NCBI GenBank assembly: GCA_037501455.1
Contig: CM074855.1
Coordinates: 35,745,001-35,809,000, forward strand
Length of the DNA stretch: 64,000 bases
DNA from: Lantana camara
Taxonomy: Eukaryota > Streptophyta > Magnoliopsida > Lamiales > Verbenaceae
Direction: 5' to 3'
In this document: in pieces, positions 59,464 through 64,000 of the stretch
How positions within the stretch are numbered: the stretch's first letter is position 1
Layout of the letters: the number at the start of each line of letters is the position of its first letter
The notes under the pieces: model-generated
What the model saw: the letters and a program-made list of their open reading frames with translations, nothing else
What the model was told of the DNA's origin: nothing
The model's database searches: none
Program-made: the position numbers and the translations under genes

Positions 59464-60405
59464 CTATCCACAATAAGTACAGGGAGGCTGATCATTGCGA
59501 GATCCTTTAGGAGCCGGTGGAGCCTGAGGTGGTCGTGGAACGGGTGCAATCGGACCTCCTACTCTAGGCTTCTTGAAAGACCCTTTTTGTGGTGGAGCTG
59601 GTACATTCATCGGCCTCTTTCCTTTGTTGTATCCCGATCCGAATCCTGATCCTTGCCCTTGGCGATAAGCTGGCCTCTTCGCATTCACCGAATCTTCAAC
59701 CTTTAAGGCTTTTGAAGTAGCCTTCGCCCAAGTACTCGTATTAACTGCCTCTAAAGCGGTCTGGATATCCGGTCGAAGCCCTTGAACAAACTACATAGCC
59801 TTATGGAAGTCATCGCCTGCTATATTTGGTGCATAGCGGGATAACCTTTCATTCTCCGAAGCATACTCGGCCACAGACCTCAATCCTTGCTTCAATTCGG
59901 TAAATTCTCTCAACCTTCGAGTACGTGATGAGGGAGGGATGAACTTGTTCTTAAATTCCCTCGTAAATACTTCCCAATTGATCTCCTCTCCAGTAGCCTC
60001 CAATACAATCCGCGTGCTTTCCCACCAAGAGTAGGCTTCCCCTTGTATTAAAGTGATAGTGCATCGACACTTCTCTCGGGACTCGCATGGAATGAGCTCC
60101 CATATCCTCTCTACCTCTTTCAGCCACATTTCCGCTTGTATGTCATTTCCCTTGAAGAACTTGGGAGGTCTTTGATTCTGAAACTCCCTAAGTATCATAG
60201 AAAGTGGTGCCTCGGGCGGTACAACAGGTGCAGGTGGTGCTGGAGGTGCCGGTGGTACGTAATCTCGTAGCCTTTGATCTATAATATTGATAACTGAGTT
60301 GACAAAGGCCTCTGCCGGCGGTGGTTGTGGAGGTGGAGGTGTAGGAGTACGATCACGATGATGACGTCGCCCTGGAGATCTATCTCGATGTCTACGTGGA
60401 GGCAT
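59464..60405 (-). pseudogene. Gag with capsid-like domain and first zinc knuckle, two in-frame TAG stops
   Basis: ATG at 60405 (MPPRRHRDRSPGRRHHRDRT), a basic/proline-rich N-terminus, then the retrotransposon gag domain (FQNQRPPKFFKGNDIQAEMW, EAYSWWESTR, FKNKFIPPSSRTRRLREFTE, LKQGLRSVAEYASENERLSR), a TAG at 59791-59793, a Gly/Pro-rich linker, and the first CCHC knuckle interrupted by TAG at 59464-59466 between CTYCG and PTHSYNNC. The frame continues unbroken into the second knuckle and protease. Both stops are single-codon changes in an otherwise open frame. Confidence 0.88.
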
Positions 60406-60597
60406 CCTGTCAATAAATACTAAAATGCATGCTATTTTTAGTCTATGCATTTTAATGCCAATAATTCAATCAAAATTCAAAATTCAAGTCAACTAAGCAC
60501 AAAAGAAATGCATATGTAACACATTGTCAGTTAGTTCCTAAGCCGAACGACCTAGACTGACTCACACGACACGAGAGCCCGGGTTTTGCAACCCTAA

Positions 60598-60609
60598 GCT
60601 CTGATACCA
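60598..60609 (-). other. Primer binding site (tRNA-iMet) of the Tekay-like element
   Basis: Minus strand TGGTATCAGAGC, 8 nt inside the 5' LTR; identical in sequence and spacing to the site of the LARD-like element. Confidence 0.92.
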
Positions 60610-60617
60610 CTTAAGGA

Positions 60618-63355
60618 TGTAACACCCGAGCGTAAGGTGCCACATCCCCCGCACCGAGACCCGACCCGAATATGAAATGGACGATCCATACCCGAGCCAA
60701 ATCGCGGCGAACGGGGACAAACACACACTCTAAGCTAGGCGGGCTAACCCTTAAAACCATATAACACCATAAAACATTAAAACGGAAGCAATGAACGAAC
60801 ATATACCAAATATATATATCGTGAGCATCCAAGCTCCAAAAATCATTCATATACATCAATAATTGCCATCACGGCCCAAAACATGTACGCTCCAAGATAA
60901 TATTCATATACAATAATCCAAAAGTGTAATATGCAAGTGTAAGACTCCAAAATACAGAGCTAGAGACGAATGCAAGACCTAGGACTCGTATTCCAGCCTA
61001 GCTCCCTCAACACCTGCACAAAATAACTGAAAACCAAACGGGTTCAGTCCAAAAGGGACTGGTGGGTATAAAACAGGGCATAGATATAATATATGACAGT
61101 AATTAAACAATCACATGCAAGCTATAATCCCAAATGAGGTTTTAAAGTCTTTCCCAAGTGGGTGAAAAGAATCATCAAAAGGGATTATACCGAATCATTA
61201 ACATTAGGTCATTATTGGCCCGGCGAGTGGGCGTGCATTATCTCCAACCAACACCTTGTGTAAACCATTTAAACATTCATTCATTTATTCTTTTCATGCA
61301 ATCAATGTTTTGTGCACATTCATTAACATTTACACCTTCTTCCTCCGGGTTGGTGGTGGGTTTGCAAGGCCCGACCACCTATTCATTGACCAAAAGGGGT
61401 TACATGACTCCCCAGATGGCGCTCAGCATCCATTCCTCGCTAACTCCTAATGAGGTCCGGTTACGCCGTTAATTGGTGGAACTAGTGTGAGGGATCACCG
61501 TCGGCCCGTGCCTCCCCGGATAGCCATCACACTAAGTCCCTGGGCCCCATTCGTGCATTCGATCATTTCTCACCAAAACATTAGGTAGGATTGATAAAAC
61601 AAGGCTTTACGTTGAAAACATTTACTCTTTAAAACGACTCTCTATATATATATAAATTTTGGTCGAAAACTTTCACATTGAAGGTATATATATAGGGTCT
61701 TGTATCTACACAGAAGAAAAACCCACCTTAAACCGTCAAAAGAAGCAAACACGAGCCTCACTGACCGGCCTCGTCTCCAACGTAATCAAAATATGTGCAA
61801 GAAAAGTGAAGTGAGACTTAATATGACCAAATAAGACGCTCGGCAATGCAATGATCATGATATGAATATATAAAAGATTAAATTATGTTATGGAAATGTT
61901 CATGTGCACTATTAATACATTTAAATCATATAATCAAGTCATTCACTTTCATAATTTCACATTTTCAATCAAATTAATTCAAGAAATTCACATATAATCA
62001 AAGTACAAATTAAATCACATTTGAAATTAGAACATAAACATTTAAACATATTCAAATTGGAACAAATAATTACATAGATTCAATCAAATCAGATAACACT
62101 TAATACATATCCAAAGTATACAACCACATGCATGTACAGTAGCATGCAAACAAAATGTATGAGAAACAGAGTGTGACACGTCTGTGTCACAGAAATGCAC
62201 TAAGCCGTGACACCCCCGTGTCACGGTACAGCGGAAAATCATGCATGAAAATAAGGTGACACGCCCGTGTCACAAAAACAAGGCAAACCGTGACACCCCC
62301 GTGTCACGGTACAGAAAATCAGCCCAACCAAGCATGCACCCCCGTGTCACGCAGAACAAGGCAAAAGTGACACGCCCGTGTCACTGTGCGTAACAGAGAA
62401 AAACAGAGTATCAACGTGACAACAACAACAACCAACCCAAAACACCAACTTCAACCAACAAATGCCACCCAAAACTTGAAGAATCATGTGACCATACTTA
62501 AAGCACAATAAAATCTAGCATATATACTCATATCATGCCTTGATCATCAAGAATCTATCAATTGAAACCCATAAGCCAATCTATGATCTAAGCTCCTAAA
62601 CTTCACAACATATGCATGAAACTTAAGCTCAAAGTTGCTAAACATGCTTCCAATAACGATTACACCAATCAACCAATACATACCAAAGCCCTAGCTTCAC
62701 ATATTTTCAAGAAAATCAACAAAGTTCCAAAAATACCTCAAATAAAAGAAATAGAAGAAGAGGTGAAGAGATGATGTTGATGATGCTTGATTGTCCACAA
62801 TTCCCACAAATATGAAGCTTGAAAGTTGAAATTTCCCACTTAGCTTGAGGAGGGTGGCTCGGTTGAATAAGGAAGGAGGAGCAAATGTGTATGTGATGAA
62901 TGTATGAAAGAAAGGAAGAAAGGAACGTGGTATGCTGCTTGGTAAGGAGAAAGAATTGGCCAAATTGCTATTAAGTCCCTCCATTAATTAAGTCATGCAA
63001 GTGAAACCCCAAGCTTTTGAAATGTGATCAATTAAATCCATGCAATTAGGTCCTCAAATTTCATGAATGCTCAATTAAGCCACAATGAAATTAAGTCAAA
63101 TTCGGGAAATTAATTCATGTTGCAATCAAGTTCAATTTATGCAATAAATATCAAGTTGTAAAGAATTCACAAAATACTTAACATTAAATTACTCACACAA
63201 TTAACAATTAGATAAATAGATAAGTATACTAACAACAATAAAATAAAGTAAATAATATTTAATGTATTTAAAATAAAATTACTATATAAACACGAAAAAT
63301 AATTATTTTGCGCAATTACGTCATACCTGTACGGCCGAAATATCGGGGCGTCACA
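60618..63355 (-). repeat. 5' LTR of the Tekay-like element
   Basis: Near copy of 53120-55870. The palindromes are kept except one where two transitions give GTGACACGTCTGTGTCAC. Hairpin 1 here has one A-C mismatch (61436-61456). Confidence 0.93.
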
Positions 63356-63360
63356 AACAC

Positions 63361-64000
63361 CTTTTTCCTCCGAGCGGTGGACGGGTTTGCAAGGCCCGAC
63401 CACCTCAATCATGGTGGCTAGTGGGGTACATGAATCCCCAAAAGCCCGGTTCCCATTCCTCGCTAACCTCCTAGTGAGGGCCGGTATCGCCGTAGTTTGG
63501 TGGAACTAGTGCATGGGATCCCCGTCAGCCCTTGCTTCCCCAATTAGCCACGTGCACCAAGTCCCAGGGCCCCCATTCAGTGCAATCATGCAAGTCTCGC
63601 CAAAACATTAGGTAGGGTGTTCAATAAAAAAAAGGGGCTTTACATTCAAAGGAATATTTCGGGTCGTTTAACTAATAGAAGAGAAACCCACCTTAGAAAG
63701 ACAAAAAGAAAACGGCACAAGGACCTTACTGGTCAGCCTCGTCTCCAACTGGACCCGAATCTGAGCAAAGAAAGTGAGGTGAGACTCAAAATGACCATAT
63801 AAGAAGCACATCGATGTAATAAACATGATATGAATGCTTAAGAGATGATATTATGTCATGAAGATGTTCATGTGCACGATTAATGCCTTTAAGGCATATA
63901 CACAAGCAATTCATTCATTCAAGGAAACGTTCGTATTCAAACAAGTTCATGTCTTTCATATTTCATTTCAAATCAATCCATAAATTTCATACAATGATCA
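63361..64000 (-). repeat. Right part of the host LTR, running off the window
   Basis: Continuation of 52356-53119 after the Tekay insertion. It contains hairpin 2 (63376-63404) and hairpin 1 (63458-63479) in the usual order and spacing. Its end and second TSD lie beyond 64000. Confidence 0.8.

Larger units (their letters stand above)
53120..63355 (-). mobile_element. Full-length Tekay-like Ty3-gypsy chromovirus retrotransposon, 10236 bp
   Basis: LTRs at 53120-55870 (2751 bp) and 60618-63355 (2738 bp), identical target duplications AACAC (53115-53119 and 63356-63360), PBS for tRNA-iMet and a PPT. The interior (55871-60617) encodes gag, protease, RT, RNase H, integrase and a chromodomain-like tail in chromovirus order. 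The LTR pair differs by few substitutions and a 12-bp indel near 55827, so insertion is recent. The coding region nonetheless has three in-frame TAG codons (59791-59793, 59464-59466, 58121-58123) and a frameshift near 58800, so this copy is not autonomous as it stands. Long LTRs and the RT/integrase sequence type point to the Tekay (Del) clade. Confidence 0.93.

Noticed and set aside
1..64000. tRNA or rRNA genes
   Set aside because: The only tRNA-related sequences seen are the two 12-nt primer binding sites; no cloverleaf or rRNA segment was recognised.

Overview
This window is nuclear DNA from a eudicot plant. It holds spliced plant genes (an ARF5/MONOPTEROS-type auxin response factor with 13 exons, a DUF248-like methyltransferase, a divergent cyclin) in an AT-rich background crowded with LTR retrotransposons of the plant Ty3-gypsy lineages (Tekay-like chromovirus, Tat-like), a CACTA element, a hAT element and MITEs. 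No organelle, bacterial or CRISPR signal was seen. Species cannot be named from the sequence.

Layout. 1-5.94 kb: decayed retroelement sequence, with pieces of a 'putative gypsy-type transposon' (Transposase_28-like) ORF on + separated by unclassified repeat DNA and an LTR fragment, then the integrase C-terminus of a Tat-like element on -. 5.94-11.09 kb: a non-autonomous CACTA element that split that Tat-like element; a 3.2 kb solo LTR sits inside the CACTA, exactly flanked by TSD TCAGA. 11.1-12.3 kb: RNase H part of the split Tat-like element. 12.3-18.4 kb: promoter, leader with an upstream ORF, and the complete ARF5 gene (+). 20.0-21.3 kb: intronless membrane-anchored methyltransferase gene (-), convergent with ARF5. 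21.69-21.85 kb: a 163-bp MITE with a 9-bp TSD. 21.93-31.50 kb: a complete LARD-like LTR element (-) with two 3.05 kb LTRs, a 3.46 kb non-coding interior, PBS, PPT and TSD ACTAT. 32.5-34.0 kb: divergent cyclin gene (-), whose leader is split by a 2.1 kb hAT element (34152-36266, TSD TTCAGAAC) and whose likely TATA/E2F-type/CCAAT promoter lies beyond it at 36.34-36.39 kb. 36.5-36.9 kb: long-TIR MITE. 36.9-50.2 kb: another Transposase_28-like retroelement (+) broken by three separate solo LTRs of three families. 50.8-51.7 kb: Tat-like integrase remnant (-). 51.7-64.0 kb: LTR inside LTR inside LTR, ending in a young 10.2 kb Tekay-like element (53120-63355, TSD AACAC) with recognisable gag, protease, RT, RNase H, integrase and chromodomain, but three in-frame TAG stops and one frameshift.

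The most interesting structure is not a gene. The LTRs of several diverged Tekay-type families here share two hairpins at the same distance (about 240 and 310-330 nt) downstream of the TATA box, with conserved loops (GGAGGTT and TTGCAA-like) and changing stems that keep pairing. One family has amplified a hairpin into a four-copy tandem array in which one copy carries a compensatory double change. The same LTRs also carry family-specific GC-rich palindrome clusters upstream of the TATA box. All coordinates and boundaries were read by eye; no alignments or database searches were run.
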